Positions 32,248-41,431 of a DNA stretch of 52,199 nt are shown here, piece by piece (positions within the stretch are counted from its first letter, which is position 1; each line of letters begins with the position of its first letter). The stretch is taken from the NCBI GenBank assembly GCA_029209985.1, contig JARGNZ010000023.1, forward strand, positions 1-52,199. Reading direction: 5' to 3'. The notes under the pieces were generated by a model, which saw only the letters and a program-made list of their open reading frames with translations, was not told where the DNA came from and did no database searches. This DNA comes from Parvibaculaceae bacterium. GTDB lineage: Bacteria; Pseudomonadota; Alphaproteobacteria; Parvibaculales; Parvibaculaceae. The position numbers were made by a program, and so were the translations under genes.

Positions 32248-32838
32248 TCAGTCTTGAGCGCGCGTTTCGGCCAGTCTTTCTTCCAGCAACGCAATCCGGT
32301 CCTGTCCCCAGAACGGCTCTCCTTGATAGATGAAATACGGCACGCCAAATGGTTGGTCTGTTTCCAAGGTGGCATCTAATTCCGCCATCATAGCATTTTG
32401 AACGGCTGGGTCATTTGCCGCCGCCACTGTGTCCGTTGGATCTAGCCCTACCTCGCTTGCAATTTTTTTGATGACCTCATCTTCTGAAATATTTTCGCCG
32501 CGTACCCAGCGCGCTTCATACGCCGCCGCAATATAGTCCAAGGCTTTGCCGCGTCCTTTGGCATAGTGAGCGGGCGCATGGGCTTTGCTCCAATCCAATT
32601 CAAATGGGTCTGGAAAAGTGAGCTTTTTGCCAGCTCGTTTTGAGAGGCGCACAATATCTTTGATGAAATAGGAGGATTTGGATTTGTTGGGTTTCACGCC
32701 AACACCGGGAAAGTCCATGCCTTCAGGCATTTTGGCCAGCGGTACGGGGTCCACATCCAGCCCTTTTTCAACGACTGCCAGAGTGGCGAGCCATGCATAG
32801 GGGCTGCGGAAGGAATAATAATACCGAATGTCTGACAT
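32248..32838 (-). CDS. DsbA-fold 2-hydroxychromene-2-carboxylate isomerase family protein
   Basis: A 196-residue kappa-class GST/DsbA-like protein. YYSFRSPYAWLA near the start carries the catalytic Ser of the HCCA isomerase group in place of CxxC, and FGVPYFIYQGEPFWGQDRI near the C-terminus is the family's cis-Pro and substrate segment. It may isomerise aromatic breakdown products or conjugate glutathione; no aromatic pathway genes are nearby. ATG 32838 with AAAGGAT upstream is preferred to the ATG 21 nt before. Convergent with mutL. Confidence 0.9.
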   Translation of the reverse strand: MSDIRYYYSFRSPYAWLATLAVVEKGLDVDPVPLAKMPEGMDFPGVGVKPNKSKSSYFIKDIVRLSKRAGKKLTFPDPFELDWSKAHAPAHYAKGRGKALDYIAAAYEARWVRGENISEDEVIKKIASEVGLDPTDTVAAANDPAVQNAMMAELDATLETDQPFGVPYFIYQGEPFWGQDRIALLEERLAETRAQD

Positions 32839-32990
32839 GGACAATCCTTTCAAAATCATTTGAAGGAATATGGTCTCATGAAGGTCAGTTTACAAGGCAG
32901 GGGGAAAGTTAGAATCGTGGCACACTCACATTCTACAGTGAGAAAATGGGCCGCATTAAGTGTGTGGTGAAGAGAAAACGGGAGTAGATG

Positions 32991-33248
32991 ATGGAGAAGA
33001 TTAAATTTTCTAAAGAAGAAATGAGCACCATCATACGGCGTATTCAAGACTATTTTGACGAAGAGTTGGAAAGTGACATCGGCCAAATGCAGGCTGAGTT
33101 CTTGTTGAATTTCTTTTCAGAAGAAATAGGGGCCTATCATTATAATCGAGGCTTATACGATGCGCAGGCCTTGCTTCTCAAAAAGGTGGATGACTTTACA
33201 GACAGCATCTATGCGCTGGAGCAACGCACCCAGTTTAATAAGAAATAA
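32991..33248 (+). CDS. DUF2164 family protein
   Basis: An 85-residue acidic protein matching DUF2164: IQDYFDEELESDIGQMQAEF, then EIGAYHYNRGLYDAQALL, then a C-terminal Asp/Tyr helix. Function unknown. Two adjacent ATGs (32988, 32991); GGAG at 32981 is best spaced for 32991. It stands alone, convergent with rsmD. Confidence 0.88.
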   Translation: MEKIKFSKEEMSTIIRRIQDYFDEELESDIGQMQAEFLLNFFSEEIGAYHYNRGLYDAQALLLKKVDDFTDSIYALEQRTQFNKK

Positions 33249-33264
33249 GGCTGTGTGAGCGTGC

Positions 33265-33846
33265 CTATTCTGCGGCTGCGCCGGTGTAGTGCAGCATCAA
33301 AATTTTAGTGTCCCCGTAACGGCGTTCTTTGAAAAGTTGAAAGCCGTCGGGTATGTCAAAGTCCACCTGAGATTTTTCTTCAACAATGCAGAGGGCACCG
33401 GGAGAAAGCCAATCGCCGTCCCGGGCGCTGATGAGCGCTTTTTCCCCTAAACCTTTTGCATAAGGCGGATCGGCAAAGAGCAAGTCGAAAGCCGGGCCTG
33501 CTCCAGCCATGCGCGCGCCCAGTCGGGTGGCATCGCGCTTGAATATTTTTGAATGGCCGTCAGAACCGAGTGCTTCGCCGTTGTCGCGGATTAAACCGCG
33601 CGCTTCTGTGTCATCTTCCACAAAAACAGTAAAAGCCGCCCCGCGCGATAAGGCTTCAAATCCCAAAGCCCCGGTGCCTGCGAAAAGATCGAGCACGCGC
33701 GCTCCTTCGAGGGAGAAGCCGGGCAGGGTGCTATGGGCTAATACGTTGAAGAGTGCTTCGCGTATTCGGTCAGATGTGGGGCGAATATTCCCATTGGTGG
33801 GGGCGTTCAAACGACGCCCCTTATTCGTACCGCCTACAATACGCAT
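33265..33846 (-). CDS. rsmD: 16S rRNA (guanine(966)-N2)-methyltransferase RsmD
   Basis: A 193-residue SAM-dependent methyltransferase modifying G966 of 16S rRNA. It starts MRIVGGTNKGRRL, has RPTSDRIREALFNVL, the SAM loop LDLFAGTGALGFEALSRG, and catalytic DPPY (about residue 130). It starts 2 nt after the pseudouridine synthase stop on the same strand, a frequent pairing, so the two rRNA-modification genes form an operon. Confidence 0.96.
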   Translation of the reverse strand: MRIVGGTNKGRRLNAPTNGNIRPTSDRIREALFNVLAHSTLPGFSLEGARVLDLFAGTGALGFEALSRGAAFTVFVEDDTEARGLIRDNGEALGSDGHSKIFKRDATRLGARMAGAGPAFDLLFADPPYAKGLGEKALISARDGDWLSPGALCIVEEKSQVDFDIPDGFQLFKERRYGDTKILMLHYTGAAAE

Positions 33847-33848
33847 GG

Positions 33849-34811
33849 TTATTTCTTCCCGCCTTTTTTGCCGGTCGTCCGCGTGTCTGCGTTGCGGGTG
33901 TTCTTGCGATCTGAAGAGCCGCCCTTCTTAAACGGTTTCTTGCCAGCCTTCCCGCGACCTTTCGGACCGGAAAATTTCTTTTTGTTATCGTCGTCTTTCG
34001 CACGGATCGTATGAATATGACCGACTTGCTCAACCAAAGTTTTGTGCGGAATTTCCAACGTTGTGCCTTCGGGGATATCGCCCAATTGGAACGGCCCATA
34101 AGACAGACGGATCAATCGGTTCACATCCAGCCCAAGCTCGCCCAGTACCCGTTTAATCTCACGGTTTTTGCCTTCTGTGAGGCGCATCGTAATCCAAACG
34201 TTATCGCCCTGTTCTCTGTCGAGCGTTGCTTCGATCGGGCCATATTTAATGCCGTCAACCTCAATGCCATTTTGCAATTCATCAAGATCGCTTTGTGTGA
34301 CGCGACCATATGCGCGAATGCGGTATCGGCGTGTCCACCCGGTTTGTGGCAACTCAAGCGTTCGGGCCAACTCACCATCATTTGTGAACAGCAGCAGCCC
34401 CTCAGTGTTGTAATCAAGCCGACCAATAGAAATGACGCGTGGCATATTTTCCGGCAGGCGATCAAACACAGTGACCCGGCCTTCGGGGTCTTTATTGGTT
34501 GTCACACATCCGCGCGGTTTGTGGAGACGCCATAAACGAGTGGGTTCGTGAGGCGGAATAATTTTTCCGTCCACGACGATTTCCTCACGCCCGGTTACTT
34601 TGAACGCAGGCGTTGTCAGCACGCGGTGGTCAACGGTCACTCGGCCGTCTTCGATCAGCTTCTCAGCATCCCGACGGGAGCACACACCAGCGCGGGCGAG
34701 GTATTTTGCGATTCGCTGACGTTCAACGCCGTCTCCCTTTTCCCCCTGATCGGAGGCCTTTTTGGAGGCGTTTTCGGTAGCTTTTGACTTGGATGTGTCT
34801 ACTTTACTCAT
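33849..34811 (-). CDS. Ribosomal large-subunit pseudouridine synthase (RluB/RsuA family)
   Basis: A 320-residue enzyme converting uridine to pseudouridine in rRNA, probably RluB. Order: a charged N-terminus, S4 domain (about residues 28-75, RIAKYLARAGVCSRRDAEKLI), catalytic domain with GRLDYNTEGLLLFTNDGELA carrying the catalytic Asp, and KNREIKRVLGELG. A Lys/Gly-rich basic tail of about 55 residues extends the end, likely for RNA binding. ATG 34811 is chosen; the longer frame runs into the divergent tadA gene and is not protein-like. rsmD follows directly. Confidence 0.94.
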   Translation of the reverse strand: MSKVDTSKSKATENASKKASDQGEKGDGVERQRIAKYLARAGVCSRRDAEKLIEDGRVTVDHRVLTTPAFKVTGREEIVVDGKIIPPHEPTRLWRLHKPRGCVTTNKDPEGRVTVFDRLPENMPRVISIGRLDYNTEGLLLFTNDGELARTLELPQTGWTRRYRIRAYGRVTQSDLDELQNGIEVDGIKYGPIEATLDREQGDNVWITMRLTEGKNREIKRVLGELGLDVNRLIRLSYGPFQLGDIPEGTTLEIPHKTLVEQVGHIHTIRAKDDDNKKKFSGPKGRGKAGKKPFKKGGSSDRKNTRNADTRTTGKKGGKK

Positions 34812-34868
34812 GCCTTCTTCTAGCAGGAAGGGACCGAACAGGCGAGCAGAACAGGTAAATTTAAGCCC

Positions 34869-35387
34869 ATGAACGAAAAAAACATTGCATCGCACAATGC
34901 GTCGCCTTCGCCAGACAGTGTTTCCCCGGCTTTGACCCCCATGGAGGAGGCATTGCAGGAGGCGCAGAAGGCGGGAAAACGCGGAGAAGTCCCCGTCGGG
35001 GCTGTTCTTTTGGGACCTACAGGGGAGCTGCTGGCCCGTAGTGGAAATCGCATTGTTGAGCTTAAAGACCCGACCGCCCACGCAGAAATATTGGTATTGA
35101 GGGAGGGGGCATCGAAGTTTGGCTCAGAACGGCTGTTAGAGTGCGATTTATACGTCACGTTGGAGCCTTGCACGATGTGCGCAGGAGCCATCTCCTTTGC
35201 CCGCATTCGCCGGCTTTATTTTGGGGCTGATGACCCAAAGGGCGGCGGTGTGGAAAATGGGGTGCGCTTCTTTGATCAGCCTACCTGCCATCACCGGCCC
35301 GATGTCTATGGGGGGATCTGCGCGCAGGAGGCCTCACATTTGCTTAAAGATTTTTTCGCGGCGCGGCGGGGGGATCCAAGAGCATAA
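34869..35387 (+). CDS. tadA: tRNA-specific adenosine deaminase TadA
   Basis: A 172-residue zinc deaminase making inosine at position 34 of tRNA-Arg(ACG). The zinc site is HAE (H71, E73) and PCTMC (C101, C104); the segment AGAISFARIRRLYFGADDPKGGGV is typical of TadA. The N-terminus is about 20 residues longer than in E. coli and rich in Ser/Pro. It is divergent from the pseudouridine synthase gene with 57 bp between. Confidence 0.96.
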   Translation: MNEKNIASHNASPSPDSVSPALTPMEEALQEAQKAGKRGEVPVGAVLLGPTGELLARSGNRIVELKDPTAHAEILVLREGASKFGSERLLECDLYVTLEPCTMCAGAISFARIRRLYFGADDPKGGGVENGVRFFDQPTCHHRPDVYGGICAQEASHLLKDFFAARRGDPRA

Positions 35388-35515
35388 TTTCTCAGAAATT
35401 TCGTGTGATTTCCCGTGATTTAATCTTCATCACCCGCTAAGGTCCCTACATTCGAAATTGAAATATGGCACTTTCCCAATGTTTAAGGGGGAGGCCGACA
35501 AATTAGGAGAACGAA

Positions 35516-36724
35516 ATGGACTTTTCGCATTCCGACAAAGTTAAGGAACTCATGGCGCGTGTAAACGCGTTTATGGATGAGCATGTTTATCCAAATGAGC
35601 AAACATATGCTGACCAAATGACGGCATTTGGTGCCGATCGCTGGCAGGTTCCGCAAATTGTCGAAGACCTCAAAGTCAAAGCCAAAGAAGCTGGCCTTTG
35701 GAACTTGTTCTTGCCAGAATCTGATCGCGGAGCAGGCCTGAGCAATCTTGAATATTCTTCTTTGTGCGAAATCATGGGCCGCGTAGGCTTTGCCTCTGAA
35801 GTATTCAACTGTGCAGCGCCTGACACAGGCAACATGGAAGTGCTTGAGCGTTACGGTAATGAGCGCCACAAACGCGAATACATGAAGCCATTGCTGGACG
35901 GTGAAATCCGCTCTGCATTCTTGATGACTGAGCCTGCTGTTGCGTCTTCAGATGCAACAAACATTGAAACCAGCATTGTGCGCGATGGGGATGAGTACAT
36001 CATCAATGGTCGTAAATGGTGGTCTTCAGGGGTTGGGGATCCACGGTGTAAAATTGCTATCGTGATGGGTAAAACCGATCCAGAAGCAGAAACATATCGT
36101 CAGCAATCACAAATCCTGATGCCAATGGATACACCTGGCATTGAGATTATTCGTATGCTGCCTGTATTTGGTTTTGATGATGCACCGCATGGTCATGCTG
36201 AAGTTCAGATGACAAATGTACGCGTGCCTGCAGAGAACTTGCTTCTCGGCGAAGGTCGTGGTTTTGAAATTGCGCAAGGACGGCTTGGCCCTGGCAGAAT
36301 TCATCACTGCATGCGTACCATCGGTACAGCAGAACGTGCTTTGGAAATGATGTGTCAGCGTCTTTTGACCCGCACAGCATTCGGCAAGAAAATTGCTGAC
36401 CACTCCGTATGGGAACAACGTGTCGCTGAAGCGCGAATTGACATCGAGATGGCTCGTTTGTTGACCCTCAAAGCAGCCTACATGATGGATACCGTGGGTA
36501 ACAAAGTTGCCCGTGCTGAAATCGCCATGATCAAAGTTGCTGCACCGCGTATTGCGTTGAAAGTAATTGATGATGCGATCCAAGCCTTCGGTGGTGCCGG
36601 TGTCACAACTGACTTCGGATTGGCTAAAATGTACGCGGGCATCCGCACATTGCGCCTCGCTGATGGTCCAGACGAAGTGCACAACCGCACGATTGCTCAG
36701 CTTGAGTTTAAAAAACACCGTTAA
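35516..36724 (+). CDS. Acyl-CoA dehydrogenase, ACAD10/ACAD11 (LvaC)-like
   Basis: A 402-residue flavoprotein. It begins [20 protein letters not shown], typical of the ACAD11-like branch, with [18 protein letters not shown] (FAD/substrate binding), [33 protein letters not shown], and [17 protein letters not shown] at the end. This branch acts on branched or 4-hydroxy/4-phospho acyl-CoAs. In Pseudomonas LvaC works after the kinase LvaA in levulinate breakdown, and human ACAD10/11 join both domains. Two APH-fold kinase genes lie nearby at 37675 and 38892. AGGAG precedes ATG 35516; a terminator follows. Family sure; substrate inferred. Confidence 0.92.
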   Translation: MDFSHSDKVKELMARVNAFMDEHVYPNEQTYADQMTAFGADRWQVPQIVEDLKVKAKEAGLWNLFLPESDRGAGLSNLEYSSLCEIMGRVGFASEVFNCAAPDTGNMEVLERYGNERHKREYMKPLLDGEIRSAFLMTEPAVASSDATNIETSIVRDGDEYIINGRKWWSSGVGDPRCKIAIVMGKTDPEAETYRQQSQILMPMDTPGIEIIRMLPVFGFDDAPHGHAEVQMTNVRVPAENLLLGEGRGFEIAQGRLGPGRIHHCMRTIGTAERALEMMCQRLLTRTAFGKKIADHSVWEQRVAEARIDIEMARLLTLKAAYMMDTVGNKVARAEIAMIKVAAPRIALKVIDDAIQAFGGAGVTTDFGLAKMYAGIRTLRLADGPDEVHNRTIAQLEFKKHR

Positions 36725-36791
36725 TCACGTGAGTGATTGCCTATGTTTTACGAATTTTGAGACAGCGTTCCATGCAGTCTCTTGAATGATT

Positions 36792-36828
36792 AGGCGACTG
36801 GGACCACATGTTCCCAGTCGCCTTTTTT
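36792..36828 (+). terminator. Intrinsic terminator after the acyl-CoA dehydrogenase gene
   Basis: AGGCGACTGGGA pairs perfectly with TCCCAGTCGCCT (12 bp) followed by TTTTTT. Confidence 0.96.
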
Positions 36829-36841
36829 ATAAAACAGACCG

Positions 36842-36871
36842 CCTTCATACAGCCAATCATTTATATGAAGG
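36842..36871. repeat. Inverted repeat upstream of the GST gene
   Basis: CCTTCATA (36842-36849) and TATGAAGG (36864-36871) form an 8-bp perfect inverted repeat with a 14-nt loop, between the terminator and the GST gene. It may be an operator. Confidence 0.5.
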
Positions 36872-36937
36872 GGGGTTGGTGAATTTGACTTCGCTCATGA
36901 CAGTCCAAAACAAATAATCAAATAGGGAGAAAATGAG

Positions 36938-37588
36938 ATGACATATGCAATGTACGACTCGCAACTGTCGCCCTTCTCAGCGCGTTGCCGCATGGTGATT
37001 TATGCAAAAGGTCTTGATATTGAGATCAAGGAAATGCCAGGAGCTATTACACCTGAAGAGTTTGTTCGTCTCACCCCCATGCACAAAGTACCGACCCTAA
37101 CAGTCGGTGAAGCCGTCATTCCAGAATCCCAAGTGATTTGCGATTACTTAGAACGTATGCACCCAGAGCCCGCTCTCACGTCTTCCGACGATTTGGTTCA
37201 AGCGCAAATAGAGCTGCTCTGCCGCATTTGCGATCTTTACGTCATGACCCCGCTTGGGCAACTGTTTGGACAGGTCAATCCACAAAGCAGAGATGATGCG
37301 CGTGTCGAAGCGTTGGTCGCTGACTTGAAAAAAGGTCTGTCGTGGTTGGATCATTACCTCGGCGATGGGGCCTATGCGATTGGAGATAAACTCACGTTGG
37401 CAGATTGCACGATTATGCCGATCTTGTTTTTTGTTCAGCAACTTGGGCCAATGCTGGGCCATGATGATTTGCTGGCCGACAGTGCAAAAGTGTCTAACTA
37501 TTTCAAAGTGATCCAAGCTGATGAACATGCACAGCGGGTGATGGGCGAAATGGCCACTGCTTTGCAGAAATGGCAAAAAAGCCAATAG
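36938..37588 (+). CDS. Glutathione S-transferase family protein
   Basis: A 216-residue GST with the N-terminal thioredoxin-like domain (SPFSARCRMVIYAKGLDIE; KVPTL with cis-Pro; PESQVICDYLE binding the glutamyl part) and an all-helical C-terminal domain (DKLTLADCTIMP, the N-capping motif). The N-terminal DSQLSPFSARC also resembles stringent-starvation protein SspA, an alternative call. GGGAG precedes the ATG. It is bounded by a terminator on each side, so it is its own unit between the acyl-CoA dehydrogenase and the kinases. Confidence 0.9.
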   Translation: MTYAMYDSQLSPFSARCRMVIYAKGLDIEIKEMPGAITPEEFVRLTPMHKVPTLTVGEAVIPESQVICDYLERMHPEPALTSSDDLVQAQIELLCRICDLYVMTPLGQLFGQVNPQSRDDARVEALVADLKKGLSWLDHYLGDGAYAIGDKLTLADCTIMPILFFVQQLGPMLGHDDLLADSAKVSNYFKVIQADEHAQRVMGEMATALQKWQKSQ

Positions 37589-37614
37589 GGAGAGTGAGCA
37601 ACTTTTCCTACAGA

Positions 37615-37658
37615 AAAAAAGAGGGATGTAACGATAAACCGTTACATCCCTCTTTTTT
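37615..37658. terminator. Bidirectional intrinsic terminator
   Basis: A 19-bp perfect stem, AAAAAAGAGGGATGTAACG pairing with its complement around a 6-nt loop, with A/T tracts on both arms, between the convergent GST and kinase genes. Confidence 0.97.
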
Positions 37659-37674
37659 AGGCAAAGCTTGCGTC

Positions 37675-38748
37675 TTAGCTGTTTGATTCAATAATCCGGC
37701 GGGCTTCGGTCGCTAGATATCCGCACACTTCTCGGTAGCCGAGCGCCTTATCAGAGCTGGCATTGCCATCAAGCCCGCGCTTGTAAACCCCCTGCACAAT
37801 CGATGCGAGACGGAAGACAGAGAATGCAACATAGAACGGCATGTTCTCAATCCCGTCGCGGCCTGTCCGTTTGCAATAGTCAGCGATATAGGCATTCTCC
37901 GTAGGAATGCCGAGGGCTTCATAATCCAAGCCACTCAACGTACCCTGACTATCCAACTTCACATGATAAAGCATGACATTGTAGCCCACGTCTGCAAGCG
38001 GGTGCCCAATGGTTGCAAGCTCCCAATCAAGCACCGCAATCATTTTAGGCTCTGTCGCGTGGTACATGGTGTTTTCCAAGCGATAATCCCCATGCGCAAT
38101 AGACACGCTGTCATCTGCGGGAATGTTTTTCGGCAGGTAGTCGATGAGAAATTCCATCGCCTCCAAATTATCCGTTTGAGCGGCTCGGTACTGTTTCGTC
38201 CAGCGTCCAATTTGACGCTCAAAATAATTACCCGGTCGGCCAAAATCACCCAGCCCAATGGCCTCATGGTCAACTGAGTGCAAGCGTGCCATAACATCAT
38301 TCATTTGATCGTAAACCGCGCGGCGTTCGTCTGCGCTATACCCTTCAATCGCAAGGTCACGGATCACACGACCATCCAAATGCCCCATGACGTAAAAGTC
38401 TGTGCCCAACACGTCTTTGTCTTGGCAAAGGGCCAGCATTTCAGGCACAGGCACGTCTGTTTGGGCAAGGGCTTTCATGACCCGGTATTCCCGATCAACT
38501 TGGTGGGCAGAAGCAAGCAGGGTGCCCGGCGGTTGTTTACGCACAACATATTTGCGGGCCGCAGGGCCGTCGGTTTCAAGCAAATAGGTTGGGTTGGATT
38601 GGCCACCTTGGAATTGACGTACTGTAAGGTTGCCAGAGAAACCATCGACATGCGCCCGACAGAAGTCTTCAAGTCGCCCCTCATCGATACGGTGTGCTTC
38701 ACGAACGGCAACGACATTGCCATCAGCTGTTTTAGATGTCTCAGACAT
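37675..38748 (-). CDS. APH-fold phosphotransferase, ACAD10/11 kinase domain/LvaA-like (copy 1)
   Basis: A 357-residue kinase of the aminoglycoside-phosphotransferase superfamily. Seen: QFQGGQSNPTYLLET (nucleotide loop), YVVRKQPPG (ATP Lys), HQVDREYRVMKAL, the catalytic loop AHGDYRLEN and metal-binding LDWELATIGHPLADVGYN. These motifs are those of LvaA and ACAD10/11 kinase domains, which phosphorylate the 4-hydroxyl of 4-hydroxyacyl-CoAs. It lies just downstream of a close paralogue on the same strand and near an ACAD11-like dehydrogenase. GGGAG precedes ATG 38748. Confidence 0.9.
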   Translation of the reverse strand: MSETSKTADGNVVAVREAHRIDEGRLEDFCRAHVDGFSGNLTVRQFQGGQSNPTYLLETDGPAARKYVVRKQPPGTLLASAHQVDREYRVMKALAQTDVPVPEMLALCQDKDVLGTDFYVMGHLDGRVIRDLAIEGYSADERRAVYDQMNDVMARLHSVDHEAIGLGDFGRPGNYFERQIGRWTKQYRAAQTDNLEAMEFLIDYLPKNIPADDSVSIAHGDYRLENTMYHATEPKMIAVLDWELATIGHPLADVGYNVMLYHVKLDSQGTLSGLDYEALGIPTENAYIADYCKRTGRDGIENMPFYVAFSVFRLASIVQGVYKRGLDGNASSDKALGYREVCGYLATEARRIIESNS

Positions 38749-38824
38749 GGGACTCTCCCGGAATATGGGTTAAGTAGTAAATTCAGTTACCAATTGGATA
38801 GCAGCGGGACAGTGCGAGCGCAAA

Positions 38825-38860
38825 GAAAAAGACCGTAAGGAAATTTTCCCTTACGGCCTT
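38825..38860 (-). terminator. Intrinsic terminator after kinase copy 2
   Basis: On the minus strand AAGGCCGTAAGG pairs with CCTTACGGTCTT (one G-U pair), followed by TTTCTTT. It separates the two kinase genes into distinct transcripts. Confidence 0.85.
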
Positions 38861-38891
38861 CGCTCTATTCCGAGGCTTAAATGTGCCGAAT

Positions 38892-39986
38892 TTAGACAGC
38901 ACCCGCCTTTTGTGCGTATTTCCAACCCGCTTCTGCCAACAGGCGAACCGTTTCAGCATTGTTGGCGGCATGTTCACTTGCCGCTGTTCCGTCGCGCACA
39001 CGCCCAACGATCCCTTGCAGAATGCCGCCCAACCGGAAGAAGTTATAGGCGAAATAGAAATCGATATTCTCAATGCCTTTGCGGCCCGTATGCTCGCAAT
39101 ACATCGCCGTATATTCTTCCAGAGTAGGAATGCCCAATGCAGGAAGGTCAGATTCCAGCATGGACTGTGTGCCCGCTGATTTGCCTCCCGATGGCATGAT
39201 CCAGCTCATCAGGTGATAGGTGAAATCGCCCAATGGGTGCCCAAGTGTGGACAGCTCCCAGTCTAGCACCGCCAAAACTTCCGGCTTGGTGGGGTGGAGG
39301 ATCATATTATCGATCCGGTAATCCCCGTGCACAATGCTGACCGCATCATCGGCAGGGATATTGCCCGGCAGCCATTCCATCAGCTTGTTCATTTCTGGAA
39401 TGGTCTCAGATTCAGACGCCACATAGTTTTTAGACCAACGGCCAATCTGGCGAGAGAAATAGTTACCCGGTTTGCCAAATGTTTCCAACCCCATAGCCTT
39501 GTAATCAAGCATGTGCAGCTGAGCTAAGGCTTTGTTTTTGGCTTCAAAAATGGCCCGACGCTCTGCTGGTTCTTGTTCAGGCAGCGTGGGCTCCCACAAA
39601 ATCCGTCCGTCAACCATGTCCATAATGTAAAACATCGTGCCGATGATGCTGTCGTCTTCACAGAGACAGAACGTTTCAGGCGCAGGATAGCCAACCTTGT
39701 GAAGTGCCGTGATAACCCGGTATTCGCGATCAACCGCATGAGCAGAAGGCAAAAGCTTGCCGGGTGGCTTGCGCCGTAGCACGTATTTTTTGTTGGGCGT
39801 GATGAGCTGGTAAGTCGGGTTAGATTGCCCGCCCTTAAATTCACGTACTTCTAACGGTCCTTGGTAACCCGCAACATGGGCTTCCATGTATTGAGCGAGT
39901 TTTTTCTCGTCAAAGCGGTGTTTTTCAAACACGTCTTGTGTGCCGCTAAACATTTCTTGGCGGCCAACTTCTTCTTCACCACTCAT
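38892..39986 (-). CDS. APH-fold phosphotransferase, ACAD10/11 kinase domain/LvaA-like (copy 2)
   Basis: A 364-residue paralogue of the gene at 37675 (shared blocks: GGQSNPTY, RKPPGKLLPSAH, VDREYRV, FGKPGNYF.RQIGRW, NIPADDAVSI, HGDYRIDN, LDWELSTLGHPLGD). By eye the two are roughly half identical, so they arose by duplication and may differ in chain-length or stereo preference. AAGGAG precedes ATG 39986. A terminator follows it, so each kinase can be expressed alone. purD lies just downstream in the coordinate direction, on the same strand. Confidence 0.9.
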   Translation of the reverse strand: MSGEEEVGRQEMFSGTQDVFEKHRFDEKKLAQYMEAHVAGYQGPLEVREFKGGQSNPTYQLITPNKKYVLRRKPPGKLLPSAHAVDREYRVITALHKVGYPAPETFCLCEDDSIIGTMFYIMDMVDGRILWEPTLPEQEPAERRAIFEAKNKALAQLHMLDYKAMGLETFGKPGNYFSRQIGRWSKNYVASESETIPEMNKLMEWLPGNIPADDAVSIVHGDYRIDNMILHPTKPEVLAVLDWELSTLGHPLGDFTYHLMSWIMPSGGKSAGTQSMLESDLPALGIPTLEEYTAMYCEHTGRKGIENIDFYFAYNFFRLGGILQGIVGRVRDGTAASEHAANNAETVRLLAEAGWKYAQKAGAV

Positions 39987-40008
39987 TACGCGTCTCCTTG
40001 TTACCTGT

Positions 40009-41283
40009 TTATTTATTTTCTCGTTCTATTGCGCGCCAGCCAATATCGCGACGGCAAAAGCCGTCAGGCCAATGGATGCTGTCGACAGCGTCATAGGCAC
40101 GTGTTTGCGCCTGCGCTACGGTTTGGCCCCGTGCTGTGATGTTCAGGACGCGTCCTCCAATGGCACGTACGTCTTCACCGTCACGGCGTGTACCCGCATG
40201 GAAGATTTGCACCTCCTCGGTGTCCAACCCATCGACATTTTCAATGAGCGTATTCTTTTCATACGCTTCCGGATAGCCCTTTGCGGCCATCACAACTGTT
40301 AACGCAGGGTCATCGTGCCACTTCAAGTCAATTTTATCGAGCGTGCCACTGTGGCAGGCCATGAGAGCAGGCAGAATGTCTGATTCTAGCCGCGCCATAA
40401 GCACCTGACACTCAGGATCTCCGAAGCGCACATTATATTCAATCAGCTTTGGCCCTTGCTCTGTAATCATCAAGCCCGCGTAGAAAACACCCTTAAAAGG
40501 GGCACCGCGTGCTTGCATGGCTGCAGCAGTTGGCTCAACAATCTCGCGCATGACTTGCGCGCATAAGGCATCCGTCATCACAGGTGCAGGGGAATAGGCC
40601 CCCATGCCGCCCGTATTTGGTCCCACATCACCGTCACCCACGCGCTTATGGTCTTGGGCTGTGGCAAGCGGCAATGTGTGTGTACCGTCAGACAAGACAA
40701 AGAAGCTGGCTTCTTCGCCGATCATTGTTTCTTCAATCACAACTTCGGCACCGGCTGCCCCAAATTTCCCACCAAATATCTCGTCAATGGCTTGGGTGGC
40801 TTCGCCAACTGTGGTGGCCATGATAACGCCTTTACCTGCAGCCAAGCCATCCGCCTTCACAACGATGGGCGCGCCTTGCGTTTCCACATACGCTTTGGCC
40901 GCTGCCGCATCACTAAATCGTCCATAAGCCGCAGTGGGAATGTTGTTCTCTTTGCACAGGTCTTTGACATATCCCTTGGAGCCTTCAAGTTGAGCGGCAG
41001 CTTTTGAGGGACCAAAGTTGGCAATGTCGGCGTTATCGAGCGCGTCCACCAAACCTTCAACCAAGGGACCTTCAGGGCCGACAACGACAAAATCGATGTC
41101 ATGGGCGCGGCAAAAAGCAATCACAGCGTCATGGTCGCTGCTGTCGAGCGTTACGCAGTCGGCCACTTTTTCCATGCCCCCATTGCCGGGCGCACAATAA
41201 AGCTTGGTCAGAAGAGAGCTTTTTGAAATTGCCCAAGAAAGGGCATGCTCACGGCCACCAGAGCCAATCACGAGAACGTTCAT
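40009..41283 (-). CDS. purD: Phosphoribosylamine--glycine ligase
   Basis: A 424-residue ATP-grasp enzyme joining glycine to phosphoribosylamine in purine synthesis. It starts [15 protein letters not shown], and has [26 protein letters not shown] (ATP-binding Lys), [22 protein letters not shown] and [14 protein letters not shown] 41283 is the standard family start; the frame open to 41508 is not protein-like. It is divergent from xseA (148 bp). Confidence 0.98.
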   Translation of the reverse strand: MNVLVIGSGGREHALSWAISKSSLLTKLYCAPGNGGMEKVADCVTLDSSDHDAVIAFCRAHDIDFVVVGPEGPLVEGLVDALDNADIANFGPSKAAAQLEGSKGYVKDLCKENNIPTAAYGRFSDAAAAKAYVETQGAPIVVKADGLAAGKGVIMATTVGEATQAIDEIFGGKFGAAGAEVVIEETMIGEEASFFVLSDGTHTLPLATAQDHKRVGDGDVGPNTGGMGAYSPAPVMTDALCAQVMREIVEPTAAAMQARGAPFKGVFYAGLMITEQGPKLIEYNVRFGDPECQVLMARLESDILPALMACHSGTLDKIDLKWHDDPALTVVMAAKGYPEAYEKNTLIENVDGLDTEEVQIFHAGTRRDGEDVRAIGGRVLNITARGQTVAQAQTRAYDAVDSIHWPDGFCRRDIGWRAIERENK

Positions 41284-41431
41284 TGAGGTAAAATCCCTAT
41301 AGGGCGGAGGCAAAGCTTTTATGGCATTTGCCCCGGCCAATCCTGTAGAATGGCATCTTGTAACATGATCCGCGATTCCGGCAAATAGTTGGAAAAATTG
41401 ATTTAAGTATTTGAAAGTAAGGGATAATTCA

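Noticed and set aside
35386-35400. AATTTCT-C-AGAAATT palindrome at the tadA stop
   Set aside because: AT-rich, single copy, includes the stop codon; could easily be chance.
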